From: Igneacidithiobacillus sp041146875
GTDB lineage: Bacteria > Pseudomonadota > Gammaproteobacteria > Acidithiobacillales > Acidithiobacillaceae
Direction of reading: 5' to 3'
Length of the DNA stretch: 64,000 nucleotides
Assembly: GCF_041146875.1 (NCBI RefSeq)
Contig: NZ_JBFRXP010000014.1
Coordinates: 12,599-76,598 of the forward strand
Positions 33,899 through 42,619 of the stretch are shown here, piece after piece. Position 1 is the stretch's first letter; the number at the start of each line of letters is the position of its first letter. The translations under genes were made by a program, and so were the position numbers. Below the pieces are notes generated by a model that was not told where the DNA came from, did not search any database, and was given only the letters and a program-made list of their open reading frames with translations.

Positions 33899-34375
33899 TC
33901 ACCAAGTGACTTCCAGCGTTTCGGAGAACTCGAAAGTCTCAATATTTGTTTGTGGCTTACAATGTTCCACAACGAGAAAATCCCCTCCATCGGAGGAAAT
34001 TAATGAATGATGCCACACACCGCGAAATAAATTAACTCCTTTCCCACCGCTAAACACAAAAGCACGCAAGCATTCTCGACTAGGATACTCTTCTGTCCCT
34101 GCAACTACGACTATAAACGTCTGTCTGAACAAAGGCATAAATAATTGACTGCCGCGCGGGTGACGTTCCAATTCCTCTACATGTATAGTTGAACTACTAG
34201 CTTTTGTACGATAAATGTTGACACAAGCATCCTCTGCGTCAATGCGGGTGATGGAACCAATTCGTAACGCACATCCGTGATTGATCTCACGCGCGTCTTG
34301 ACCAGCAATGTCGATGATATGCCCATACGGGGCGAACATTTTTTCAGTAACCGGATCAGCTAAGATAGAAAACAT
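33899..34375 (-). CDS. allA: Ureidoglycolate lyase
   Basis: AllA-type ureidoglycolate lyase splits ureidoglycolate into glyoxylate and urea. The 158-residue cupin protein shows the family segments YGHIIDIAG, INHG, HVEELERHPRGSQLFMP, VVVAGTEEYP and GVNLFRGVWHHSLI, with the conserved His pair. It completes the allantoin route with the upstream allantoicase (18 bases away) and PuuE. Codons are AT-rich compared with the core. Confidence 0.92.
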   Translation of the reverse strand: MFSILADPVTEKMFAPYGHIIDIAGQDAREINHGCALRIGSITRIDAEDACVNIYRTKASSSTIHVEELERHPRGSQLFMPLFRQTFIVVVAGTEEYPSRECLRAFVFSGGKGVNLFRGVWHHSLISSDGGDFLVVEHCKPQTNIETFEFSETLEVTW

Positions 34376-34392
34376 GCTATATCGTATCGAAA

Positions 34393-35400
34393 CTATGGAT
34401 TTAGTTGGTATGCGCGAAATCTGCTAACGCCACCATCTGGAAAAATGTTCAAACGCACATGGGACAAAGTGCCAAGGTCTTTTACCTCACTACAGTAACA
34501 ATGCTTTTGATCCGGACCTAACACTTGCCGTGGAAGCAGGGTTGTCCAAAACATGCTATCCGACCTAACATTGTTGCCTTTATGCACATCTATGTAAGCC
34601 CCCAATACTTCGAACGACTCAGGATAATTACCTTTAAAGTGCGTGGTATCCAACTCAATACGCTCAACGCATCCGGCTTGCCCTAGCTTAATGATACACC
34701 AATCAAATCCCGGCTCTCTACGTCGTCTAGTTTCCCATCCATCCGCCATACTTCTTGGCTTTGTCTGAAGCAACATGTTGCGCGGGTGTCCATAATGAGC
34801 GTCGCTCCACGCCAAAACTTGTGCGCCGTTCAACATGGATGCCAAATCCGTCTCCGTCGAGCCAGCAGAGTCTGATAATGCAAAGCGCTTGACTTCTCCA
34901 TAAACACGCAAACGAGCAACGCCACCGTCTGGGAAAATATTCAACTTGACATGAGAACAGATACTTTCTTTGTCCACTGGGATGATGGCGACTGTATTTG
35001 GTTCTATCTCCATATAATCGACAATAGGAAACCAATTGCTATATTCATAGGCATTAACTTCTGAGCCAAACATATTACCCTCGATCATAATACCGCGAGG
35101 GGAGTTTCCAGTGAAAAACCGAGTGTCCACTTCAACAAACTTGATGGAGGTAAGCGCAGCCAATTTCACTTCGCAATAATCATGACCGGGGCCACGTCGG
35201 CGACGAGTCTCCCACCCATCCACGACTTTACCGTGGTCATCGTACAAATCAGGATCAAATTTCGGTGGTGCGTGCGCAATAAGGTTCTCGCAACGTCCAA
35301 AGAACTCGTCAGTCACCTCGACGACTGCCGCACCAAGAGACGAGTCCGCGACGTTGTAAAAGCGCTCAAATTCGCGCGATATAATTGCATCATCGTCCAT
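34393..35400 (-). CDS. alc: Allantoicase
   Basis: Allantoicase hydrolyses allantoate to ureidoglycolate and urea. The protein is a tandem duplication typical of the family. DGWETRRRRGPGHDYCEVKL and DGWETRRRREPGFDWCIIKL begin the repeats, and HVKLNIFPDGGVARLRVYG and HVRLNIFPDGGVSRFRAY end them. The N-terminus has SSLGAAVVEVTDEFF. I start at ATG 35400 because GAGAG lies eight bases upstream; an ATG at 35421 is also in frame. About 335 residues. Confidence 0.95.
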   Translation of the reverse strand: MDDDAIISREFERFYNVADSSLGAAVVEVTDEFFGRCENLIAHAPPKFDPDLYDDHGKVVDGWETRRRRGPGHDYCEVKLAALTSIKFVEVDTRFFTGNSPRGIMIEGNMFGSEVNAYEYSNWFPIVDYMEIEPNTVAIIPVDKESICSHVKLNIFPDGGVARLRVYGEVKRFALSDSAGSTETDLASMLNGAQVLAWSDAHYGHPRNMLLQTKPRSMADGWETRRRREPGFDWCIIKLGQAGCVERIELDTTHFKGNYPESFEVLGAYIDVHKGNNVRSDSMFWTTLLPRQVLGPDQKHCYCSEVKDLGTLSHVRLNIFPDGGVSRFRAYQLNP

Positions 35401-35443
35401 ATGATAATCTCTCACGTTCATGCTAAATAACAAATAACTTGCC

Positions 35444-36358
35444 TTATGGATGAAATTCTCGCCAGTGTCTCGCGATATCAATGCGTCTTGCAATCCATAC
35501 TCGATCCTTCTTTTCGATGTAATCAAGGAATTTCTTTAATGCAATAAATCTACCTGGTTTGCCAATGATACGACCATGCAGTCCCACAGACATTAGTTTA
35601 GGAGATTCCCCTCCTTCTTCGTACAGCGTATCAAAGGTATCACGTAAATAGAGAAAAAACTCCTCCGAAGTAACAAACCCGTTGGGCAGAAGAAACCGCA
35701 TATCGTTTACATCTAATGTATAGGGGATTATCAAATGTTTCTGTTCCGTTCCTCCGTTACCGATTACCCAAAATGGCAGTTCGTCTCCATAGTAATCAGA
35801 GTCATATTCAAATCCGCCTTCTTCTATTACTAACTTTCTGGTATTAGGGCTATCCCTACCGGTATACCAGCCGAGAGGACGGGAACCTAGTAAGTCCTGA
35901 AAAATACCAATAGCTTTCTGCATGTGTAAACGTTCTTCACTACTATGCAATTCTTGATAACTTATCCAACGCAAACCATGGCATGCCACTTCATGGATAG
36001 ATGTACGGAGTGCAGACGCAACTTCTTGGTTGCGAGCTAACGCTTGCGCAACCGCAAATATTGTTAGCGGCAATTTTCTCTTTTCAAATTCCCGCAATAC
36101 GCGCCAGATACCAACTCTAGAGCCATACTCAAATGATGATTCGACGCTCATATGACGGCTGCTGTACGGCTGAGCTTGACTAACCTCCGATAGAAAAGTC
36201 TCTGACCTAGAATCCCCATCTAATACACAGTGTTCGCTACCCTCTTCATAATTTAAGACGAACTGGAGAGCGACGCGCGCCCTGCCCGGCCAGTCGGCAT
36301 GCGGTGGCGTCGAGCCATAACCGATAAAATTTCTTTCTCCCTCAATCGTAATCTTCAT
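35444..36358 (-). CDS. puuE: Allantoinase PuuE
   Basis: PuuE opens the ring of allantoin to allantoate. It belongs to the polysaccharide-deacetylase-like, not the amidohydrolase, family. The 304-residue protein follows the Pseudomonas PuuE pattern throughout: GYGSTPPHADWPGRARVAL, LNYEEGSE, SSFEYGSRVGIWRVLREF, HEVACHGLRWISYQ, RPLGWYTGRDSPNTRKL, DVNDMRF, and SVGLHGRIIGKPGRF. Its start overlaps the racemase stop by four bases, placing it in the hpxA-puuE-alc-allA transcript. Confidence 0.95.
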   Translation of the reverse strand: MKITIEGERNFIGYGSTPPHADWPGRARVALQFVLNYEEGSEHCVLDGDSRSETFLSEVSQAQPYSSRHMSVESSFEYGSRVGIWRVLREFEKRKLPLTIFAVAQALARNQEVASALRTSIHEVACHGLRWISYQELHSSEERLHMQKAIGIFQDLLGSRPLGWYTGRDSPNTRKLVIEEGGFEYDSDYYGDELPFWVIGNGGTEQKHLIIPYTLDVNDMRFLLPNGFVTSEEFFLYLRDTFDTLYEEGGESPKLMSVGLHGRIIGKPGRFIALKKFLDYIEKKDRVWIARRIDIARHWREFHP

Positions 36359-37092
36359 AACATGCTATTCCATACTGAATAACGGCCGGAAAACTCCTTC
36401 TTTGTTGGACGAGCTAAATCTCCATGTTTACTCGTCTTTAAGCCCGACTTCACCATCGCTTCAATGAGACAAATTGCTGTACGTACACCGTCTATGACGG
36501 GAATTCCAAGCTCAATAGTTAATCGCTCCGCGTGCAGGCCCAGCGCCGAACATCCGAGCACAATCGCTCCAATATTATCCTCATCCCGAGACCGATAGCA
36601 TTCGTGTGTGATCAGATCAACGATATCACAACCATTTTGCGCAATCCCGAGGACGGGAACATTTACGGATCGGATATTACGGCAATGTCTTTCAAACCCA
36701 TATCGGACCAAGAGCTCCTCGGACTGTATAGCCGTACGAGCCATAGACGTGACGATTGAAAATCGTGTCGCAACAAGGGTTGCAGCATGCATTGCTGCTT
36801 CAGCGATACCAACTACTGGACCTGATGATATCTCTCTCGCCGCGAGAAGACCCGGATCGCCAAAACATGCTATCACCTGCCCGTCTGCGCGCTGCTGTTC
36901 ACCGACCGCGACGAGTTCCAAAATACTTGCAGCGGCAATCGCGTCATCCAAATGTGATTCGATCGAAATAGGCCCGTCGGTCGGGGACACGACCTCCACA
37001 ATAGTATCGTGGGATGCAAACTTATTAACTATATCGCCAATTAAACGAGTCATCTGTTTGCTGGTATTAGGATTAATGACATTAATCTTCAT
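36355..37092 (-). CDS. hpxA: Allantoin/hydantoin racemase (Asp/Glu/hydantoin racemase family)
   Basis: These cofactor-independent racemases interconvert the R and S forms of allantoin or 5-substituted hydantoins so a stereospecific hydrolase can use both. The N-terminus is INPNTSKQMT. Both catalytic cysteines are present at the canonical numbers: Cys76 in ACFGDPG and Cys181 in VLGCSALG. Length 245. Overlaps with the GntR gene and puuE suggest it works with PuuE as an allantoin racemase (HpxA-like). Substrate inferred from context. Confidence 0.88.
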   Translation of the reverse strand: MKINVINPNTSKQMTRLIGDIVNKFASHDTIVEVVSPTDGPISIESHLDDAIAAASILELVAVGEQQRADGQVIACFGDPGLLAAREISSGPVVGIAEAAMHAATLVATRFSIVTSMARTAIQSEELLVRYGFERHCRNIRSVNVPVLGIAQNGCDIVDLITHECYRSRDEDNIGAIVLGCSALGLHAERLTIELGIPVIDGVRTAICLIEAMVKSGLKTSKHGDLARPTKKEFSGRYSVWNSML

Positions 37093-37808
37093 TTTAATCT
37101 CCTACTAAAAATTTCGTACAAGTCCTCTTGACCGTCAGAATCCGATATAAAAACTAGCGAATTCTCAATATGATCGAGATGTTCCTCAACCCAGCGTGTC
37201 GCAGAGGATACCTCTTTATCAGAAATCAGATTCAACAAGTGATCATGATGGCTGCATGCCACGCTATCTCTTGTACCGTACAGAGAGAGAATTAGCGATG
37301 TTCGCGCAAGTAATTGGGATAAATAGTATGAAATTGACTGATTATTAAGGATCCCAATTAACGCATGGTGAAAGTGAATAGAGTGAGATATAGAATCACG
37401 ATTTAATTCCTCACTTAGCTGAATGGAAGTCTCGTGCGTAACAATCTCCCTAAGAGCGGTCATGTCTTCAGGAGTTATACGGGATATAACCGTAGGGATA
37501 CAGTAGGATTCAATCATTTTTCTCGCAAAAAACACGTCCCTGGCTTCAAGAGGGTCCGGAGCTGCAACTTTCGCTCCAACGTAACGCGTGATTTCAACCA
37601 ACCCCTCTATGCTGAGTCGTTGCAGAGCTGAGCGGACAATGGTCCTGCTGACCTGGAAAACGGCAGCAAGCTTCTCCTCACGCAGTGGGTAGCCAGGGGA
37701 TGCCTTGCGACTAACTATCGCATCCACAATTTCGTTATAGACGCGGTCTCCGGCCCCACTATCGAGCTCGGGTCTATCAAGTAGTCGGTGATTTCGCGAG
37801 TTTGCCAT
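37089..37808 (-). CDS. GntR family regulator, FCD class
   Basis: An N-terminal winged helix (YNEIVDAIVSRKASPGYPLREEKLA, in two parts, with VSRTIVRSALQRLSIEGLVE) precedes an all-helical FCD ligand domain (residues about 95-225) carrying conserved His/Asp positions such as HFHHALI and HHDHLLNLI. It is the first gene of hpxA-puuE-alc-allA and is related in position to HpxS. Start chosen at ATG 37808; an ATG at 37832 is also in frame. An ATTGTATATAT half-palindrome overlaps its start and a TTGTATACAA palindrome lies at 44059, both plausible operators. Confidence 0.88.
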   Translation of the reverse strand: MANSRNHRLLDRPELDSGAGDRVYNEIVDAIVSRKASPGYPLREEKLAAVFQVSRTIVRSALQRLSIEGLVEITRYVGAKVAAPDPLEARDVFFARKMIESYCIPTVISRITPEDMTALREIVTHETSIQLSEELNRDSISHSIHFHHALIGILNNQSISYYLSQLLARTSLILSLYGTRDSVACSHHDHLLNLISDKEVSSATRWVEEHLDHIENSLVFISDSDGQEDLYEIFSRRLK

Positions 37809-37972
37809 GGCACAAATATATACAATAGACATTACAATTACAACACTCGCGGGATCGAAAACACGCGGCCAAAATTTTTAATATCGCCATACGCTACGTG
37901 AAACGCCTCTTAAGTAAAAACGATGCAGATCTGCGTTACGGTAAACAGACACCGTGACATATAAGCCTGGAC

Positions 37973-39376
37973 TTAGTAAGAAGGTAGCACCAGTCCCTTT
38001 CTCTGAACGAAAGCGCCACCATAAGTTTTCCGAATGGAGCGATCCGAAATAATTATTTTCCCTCGCAAAATCACAATTGCCGGCCAAACTCTTAGCGGAA
38101 CCCCCTCATACGGAGTGTAGTTTACTTTTTGGTGAAGATCCGCGAACGAGATAACGCTATTTCTTTCATCCCAGACGACTAAATCTGCGTCAGATCCAAT
38201 AGCTATTGTTCCTTTCTTGGGATATAAACCGTAGATTTTGGCTGGTGTAGTGGCTGTAAGATCGACGAATTTGTTGAGGGTTATCTTGTTTGCCTGGACA
38301 CCATACGTGTATAGTAATGGCAACCGTGTTTCAAGCCCAGGCACGCCATTCGGAACGGTAGAGAAATCGTCCTGAATTTTATCCCCCTTTTCGTAATTGA
38401 ATGCGACATGGTCTGACGAAACAATATTTATGTCTCCGGTGCGCATGGCATTCCATAGTGATTCCTGAGATTCCTTGTCACGAGGAGGCGGACTGCACAC
38501 ATACTTCTCCCCTCCGTTATGCTCAGTCTCATTACCGAGATCAGCTGACGTTAATAAAAGATACTGAGGACAGGTCTCCGAAAACACCGGCTTTCCGGAA
38601 AGCTTTGCATCACGTATCACATCAATCGTTTTACCGCCGGACACATGAACAAGGAGAATTGGCGCCATAGCCAACTCACTTAAGACAATCGCACGATAGG
38701 CAGCTTCTCTCTCTACAAGAGGTGGGCGAGAGAGCGCATGACATATCGGCGCCTTAAGTCCACGAGATAACAACCTATCAGTCATCCAGCTTATGCAGTC
38801 AGCATTTTCCGCGTGTATCATAGCCAATCCGCCGTGCTCAGAGATAACCTCTATTAACGATAATATATCATAGTCATTCATACGCAAGCTATCGTAAGTC
38901 ATATATATCTTGAATGACGGATATCCCATCTTAATTGCCTCAGGAATATCTTTCACCGTATTACCATTGCAAGTATCAGTAATGATAGAATGTATCCCAT
39001 AGTCTACGTAGCTTCTAGATTCTACCTGTGTCGTATACCGACGTATTGCGTCAAGAAGTCGCTGCCCGCGTTGTTGCAGGGCGAACGGGATAATTGTCGT
39101 GGTGCCGCCATGAGCGGCCGCAGCCGTGGCTGAAGGGAAATCATCCACCGTTTGGCGGCCACCATCATCTGCTGGTTGCTCGATATGGCAGTGGGCGTCT
39201 ACTCCCCCTGGGGTAACCACACGATAGTTCACATCATATACGTCGTCTCCGGTGAGATCAGTTCCGATTCCCGTGATTAGACCACCTCGGATACATAAAT
39301 CTGATAGGAAGGTATCAGTAGCGGTAACACACGTGCAATTCTTTAGCACGAAAGTCCTGTCATTACCCGACGACAT
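37973..39376 (-). CDS. D-hydantoinase/dihydropyrimidinase family amidohydrolase
   Basis: A binuclear-metal cyclic amidohydrolase. Metal ligands are all visible: His62 and His64 (DAHCHIE), carbamylated Lys156 (FKIYMTYDS), His188 (HAEN), His243 (HVSG) and Asp320 (SSDH). The SSDHVAFNYEKGD and VPNGVPGLETR segments are of the dihydropyrimidinase/hydantoinase type rather than AllB allantoinase. A perfect AGGAGGTAAC site precedes ATG 39376. It lies one base after the AMDase-like gene. Likely opens 5-substituted hydantoins or dihydropyrimidines (inference); 467 residues. Confidence 0.9.
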   Translation of the reverse strand: MSSGNDRTFVLKNCTCVTATDTFLSDLCIRGGLITGIGTDLTGDDVYDVNYRVVTPGGVDAHCHIEQPADDGGRQTVDDFPSATAAAAHGGTTTIIPFALQQRGQRLLDAIRRYTTQVESRSYVDYGIHSIITDTCNGNTVKDIPEAIKMGYPSFKIYMTYDSLRMNDYDILSLIEVISEHGGLAMIHAENADCISWMTDRLLSRGLKAPICHALSRPPLVEREAAYRAIVLSELAMAPILLVHVSGGKTIDVIRDAKLSGKPVFSETCPQYLLLTSADLGNETEHNGGEKYVCSPPPRDKESQESLWNAMRTGDINIVSSDHVAFNYEKGDKIQDDFSTVPNGVPGLETRLPLLYTYGVQANKITLNKFVDLTATTPAKIYGLYPKKGTIAIGSDADLVVWDERNSVISFADLHQKVNYTPYEGVPLRVWPAIVILRGKIIISDRSIRKTYGGAFVQRKGLVLPSY

Positions 39377-39377
39377 G

Positions 39378-40085
39378 TTACCTCCTAGCGATAAATCTGG
39401 CCGCTCTTTCAAAAACACAGACGGTTGGGTCTAAAACATGACAGGCGAGGTGGCTTGCCAAATATTCATCCATTACGCATGATACCATATTCGTACACAT
39501 TGGAATAATTAATCGCAACGATGTTGACAACTTAGACTTTGCCGCGCTTAATATGCGCTCGCAAGTTACGTTACTGAAACTATAATTGTCTTCAATAGCT
39601 AGATGTCCTAAATCCGTTACTTCAAAGCCATGAGCGCTAATATTTTTAATTATACGGTTATGTATAGGCGTAATGTAAGGGGTAAATAATCCTATGTTGT
39701 CAAGCTCCTTCTCTTTTAATTCCGCGATCAGCGAAGTGAAGCAGCCAATCGCTGGTGCGCCGGCTCGGACGCTTATTTTTTTGAGTAGTTCTTCCTCAAA
39801 ATCTGAGCCTAGCCAGCTTCCCGATGTCCCAGCCCATATGACTACGTCCGGTTTTATAAGGGAGGCGTGGTCTAATATATTTTCAAAGTTAATGAGGGAG
39901 AATGTATCTGATCCACTACCCTCATCAGATATGGATAACACCGGGAGCCTAAATATATGAACATCAATTCTGGTAGAAATTCCACTCGTTTGAATATATC
40001 GTTCGACCCAAATATTTGTGGTTGGAATTATTACGATATACCTAGGCAGACCTTCCAATCGTGTATCGAGACGCTTCGTATCCAT
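39378..40085 (-). CDS. Asp/Glu racemase-fold protein with arylmalonate-decarboxylase-like active site
   Basis: A 235-residue member of the maleate isomerase/AMDase branch. The first catalytic position reads WAGTSGSWLG, with Gly86 in place of Cys. The second is intact in PMCTNMVSC (Cys197). Arylmalonate decarboxylase naturally has Gly plus one Cys, whereas maleate isomerases and racemases have two Cys, so decarboxylation is as likely as isomerisation (inference). ATG 40085 follows AGGAG with an eight-base spacer. Co-transcribed with the hydantoinase. Confidence 0.78.
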   Translation of the reverse strand: MDTKRLDTRLEGLPRYIVIIPTTNIWVERYIQTSGISTRIDVHIFRLPVLSISDEGSGSDTFSLINFENILDHASLIKPDVVIWAGTSGSWLGSDFEEELLKKISVRAGAPAIGCFTSLIAELKEKELDNIGLFTPYITPIHNRIIKNISAHGFEVTDLGHLAIEDNYSFSNVTCERILSAAKSKLSTSLRLIIPMCTNMVSCVMDEYLASHLACHVLDPTVCVFERAARFIARR

Positions 40086-40157
40086 ATGGCTAACTCCTTG
40101 GACTTGTTCATCGATGAGCAGACGGCATTGCCGATAAATCTGTTCGACGTTGCTCAC

Positions 40158-40845
40158 AAGACGGTATCCTACCTTCGGATAATCGAAATATCATGTACGT
40201 GAGATTTCGCAAATAGTGGACGCCGAAATAATCGAAACATATATCATTAGTACGTTCTATCTGATCCAGATTTTCGCGCCATTCGTTTGATTTAACGGTT
40301 TCACTCTGGTTGCTAGTTATATTAGAAACAATCAATTCTTTAGTCCCTCTCAAATAAATATTCTAATGTGCCATTCCTGTTGGCACATCTACTATGTTCG
40401 ACCCCGGCTCTGGTGCCATGTAAAAACCAGACTGAGGTGTAATCGCTTCCATACGTGTTGTATCGCAGGCCTCCACCTTTGCTGCCCGGTCGCGTGATTC
40501 TCCAAACACATAGCACCCAGTTCCATGATTCACCTCTAGGTGCAGTGGGACGTGAACTGCCCTATGGAACTATGTTCGCCAGTATAGTCCTTTGTTACCC
40601 GCTGCAATCCCATGCCTCTCTTATCCTACCTCGCTTTTCCTTCTTCAGAATGGCTCCTCTCGGCTCTCGACCGTACCGCATCCTCATCTCTCCTACGCGC
40701 CCCTCAGATACTATCACTTTACACCAACAGAAAAGGCCGGATAGCCTGACACGGGGCGAAGTGTTGCAATTCATACTTGAGCGCACCCGGAATAATGAGA
40801 GCTGTCTTGTCGGCGTGGATATGACCCATATGAATATGTTTACAA
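40158..40845. other. Gene-poor gap with an eroded + strand frame
   Basis: Between the AMDase-like gene and the ABC ATPase lies 760 bases without a convincing gene. The right half is GC-richer and carries a + strand open stretch (40455 to beyond 40845) with a segment RGEVLQFILERTRNNESCL VGVD that looks protein-like. It has no ribosome site, and its 3' end runs antisense into the ATPase gene. The left part (40158-40400) is AT-rich and should hold the promoter for the leftward hydantoinase pair. I identify no motif with confidence. Confidence 0.35.
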
Positions 40846-41592
40846 TCACGGATCAATTTGCTGTGCTAACAAGCTCGAAACGTGCCGCTCCAAACTTACA
40901 AACGCGCCATCCGACTCATTCCTGGGATATGGGAGTGAATTCTGCAATATCACCGGGCTAGCACCTTTTCTAATAATCACGATATCTGTCGAAATAGATA
41001 CTGCCTCTGTAATTGAATGGGTGATAAAAAGGATAGAAAGCTTATATTTTTTCCAAAGAGAAATTACAAGCGCTTGCATACTATTTCTTACGCTTGTATC
41101 TAGAGCAGAAAATGGTTCATCCATTAATAGTAGCTGAGGTAACATTACGAGAGCGCGAGCGATGCCGACGCGCTGTTGCATGCCGCCGGATAATTGATGA
41201 GGATAATTATTAACGCTGCTTCGCAAATCAACTTCATCGAGTGCTGACATAACAATATCCAGTTTCCGTGCCATCGCAAACGATTTATGATGGAGCCCCG
41301 TGAGAATGTTGTCACGAACAGATTTCCAGGGGAAAAGTGTAGGCTGTTGAAATACTACCGCCCGACTGGGAGACGGCTTTAGAACCGTTTCCCCGGCGAC
41401 GTTTATCTCACCATACGACGGTTTTTCAAAGCCCGCAAACAAATTTAGGAGTGTTGTTTTACCAGCTCCGCTTTTTCCGAGCACTACAATTATCCTATTC
41501 TCCGCGAACGACATGGAAAGATTGGAAAAAATTATATTTTCAGTTTCATTGTGATAATGCTTGCTGAGATTTTTAACCTCTATATAACTCAT
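40846..41592 (-). CDS. ABC transporter ATP-binding protein, NitT/TauT type
   Basis: ATPase of a small-molecule importer of the nitrate/sulfonate/pyrimidine-precursor class. Walker A GKSGAGKTTLL, Q-loop VFQQPTLFPW, signature LSGGMQQRVGIARALV, Walker B LLLMDEPFSALD and the switch His in ITHSITEA are intact. Length 248. The permease gene lies 113 bases upstream and the binding protein before that, giving a complete importer. Confidence 0.93.
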   Translation of the reverse strand: MSYIEVKNLSKHYHNETENIIFSNLSMSFAENRIIVVLGKSGAGKTTLLNLFAGFEKPSYGEINVAGETVLKPSPSRAVVFQQPTLFPWKSVRDNILTGLHHKSFAMARKLDIVMSALDEVDLRSSVNNYPHQLSGGMQQRVGIARALVMLPQLLLMDEPFSALDTSVRNSMQALVISLWKKYKLSILFITHSITEAVSISTDIVIIRKGASPVILQNSLPYPRNESDGAFVSLERHVSSLLAQQIDP

Positions 41593-41705
41593 ATTCCCTC
41601 GTGATGGCAGGGTGGTACAATGTATGGCATATCATTCACGATGACTTCTGCGGCATTTAAGATAAATTATATTTTGACTGCCTGCTTTAGCCATTGACTA
41701 ACTGA

Positions 41706-42617
41706 TCAAGAACCCCTTACACCTGTCTGCTCATGCCAGGCGACTGACTTTTTGGTAATTAGCCTTACAATATAATCACTTGCGAAGCCACAAGACCCAA
41801 TCACTAACATGGCTGCATAAACCTCTGAATAGTCGAAATAATTATACGCGTTCCACATCGTATAGCCAAGACCACTGTGTACACCCATCATCTCAGAGGT
41901 AACCTCCATCATCCATGCCAAGCCTAAGCCTAGCCTAATACTCCCAATGATTGCGGGAAGCGCGCTGGGTAAGACCACTAAGATGATGCGATGAAAACCA
42001 CTATATCCCAACATTCTACCTGCACGTAAAAAATCTCTAGGAACGCTGGCGACTGCTGTGGCGCTCGCAGCCATAATTGGGAAAAACGCACCATAAAAAG
42101 TTAAGAAAATATTGGTTTGTGATCCCAACCCAAGCAAGATAATCGCTAGCGGGAAAATCGTTATTGGTGGAATTGGTCCAAGAACACGAAATGTCGGCGT
42201 TAATAAATTGTCGGCAAACGGACTCATGCCGATTGCTATGCCACTGCCGACTCCAATAAACACTGCCAGAACGAAACCGATACTCAACCGAATTAGAGTT
42301 ATACTTGTATCTGACGCAAGCATATTCCAGTAGAAAAGCTGATGATACCGCTCCGCACCGTGACCACTCCAAACTTCAAGGGCTATAAATATTTCACGCG
42401 GTGTCGGGATCAGTGCAGAAGGAAGCCAATGAAAAAAGCCATCGAGCAACCAAACTGTTAAGATTACGCTCGGAATAATTAGCCCTAGAGAGACATTGGC
42501 AGCCCGGAGTCCTGCCCGCCTCCACCATTTAGACATGCTCTTTCCACTGTAAAATTTTTCATCTTGTACGTTAACGCTGTTCACGTAGTCGATCCCTCCG
42601 AAGGTCGCGCTTTCCAT
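41706..42617 (-). CDS. ABC transporter permease, NitT/TauT type
   Basis: A membrane permease with about six helices. The EAA coupling loop reads ATAVASVPRDFLRAGRMLGYSGFHRI, preceded by PIPPITIFPLAIILLGLG, a segment typical of the SsuC/TauC family. The start at 42617 is two bases from the binding protein stop; an ATG at about 42533 (MSKWWRR) is a possible shorter start. The cognate substrate is inferred as a ureide, hydantoin or pyrimidine-like compound from gene context. Confidence 0.92.
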   Translation of the reverse strand: MESATFGGIDYVNSVNVQDEKFYSGKSMSKWWRRAGLRAANVSLGLIIPSVILTVWLLDGFFHWLPSALIPTPREIFIALEVWSGHGAERYHQLFYWNMLASDTSITLIRLSIGFVLAVFIGVGSGIAIGMSPFADNLLTPTFRVLGPIPPITIFPLAIILLGLGSQTNIFLTFYGAFFPIMAASATAVASVPRDFLRAGRMLGYSGFHRIILVVLPSALPAIIGSIRLGLGLAWMMEVTSEMMGVHSGLGYTMWNAYNYFDYSEVYAAMLVIGSCGFASDYIVRLITKKSVAWHEQTGVRGS

Positions 42618-42619
42618 TG

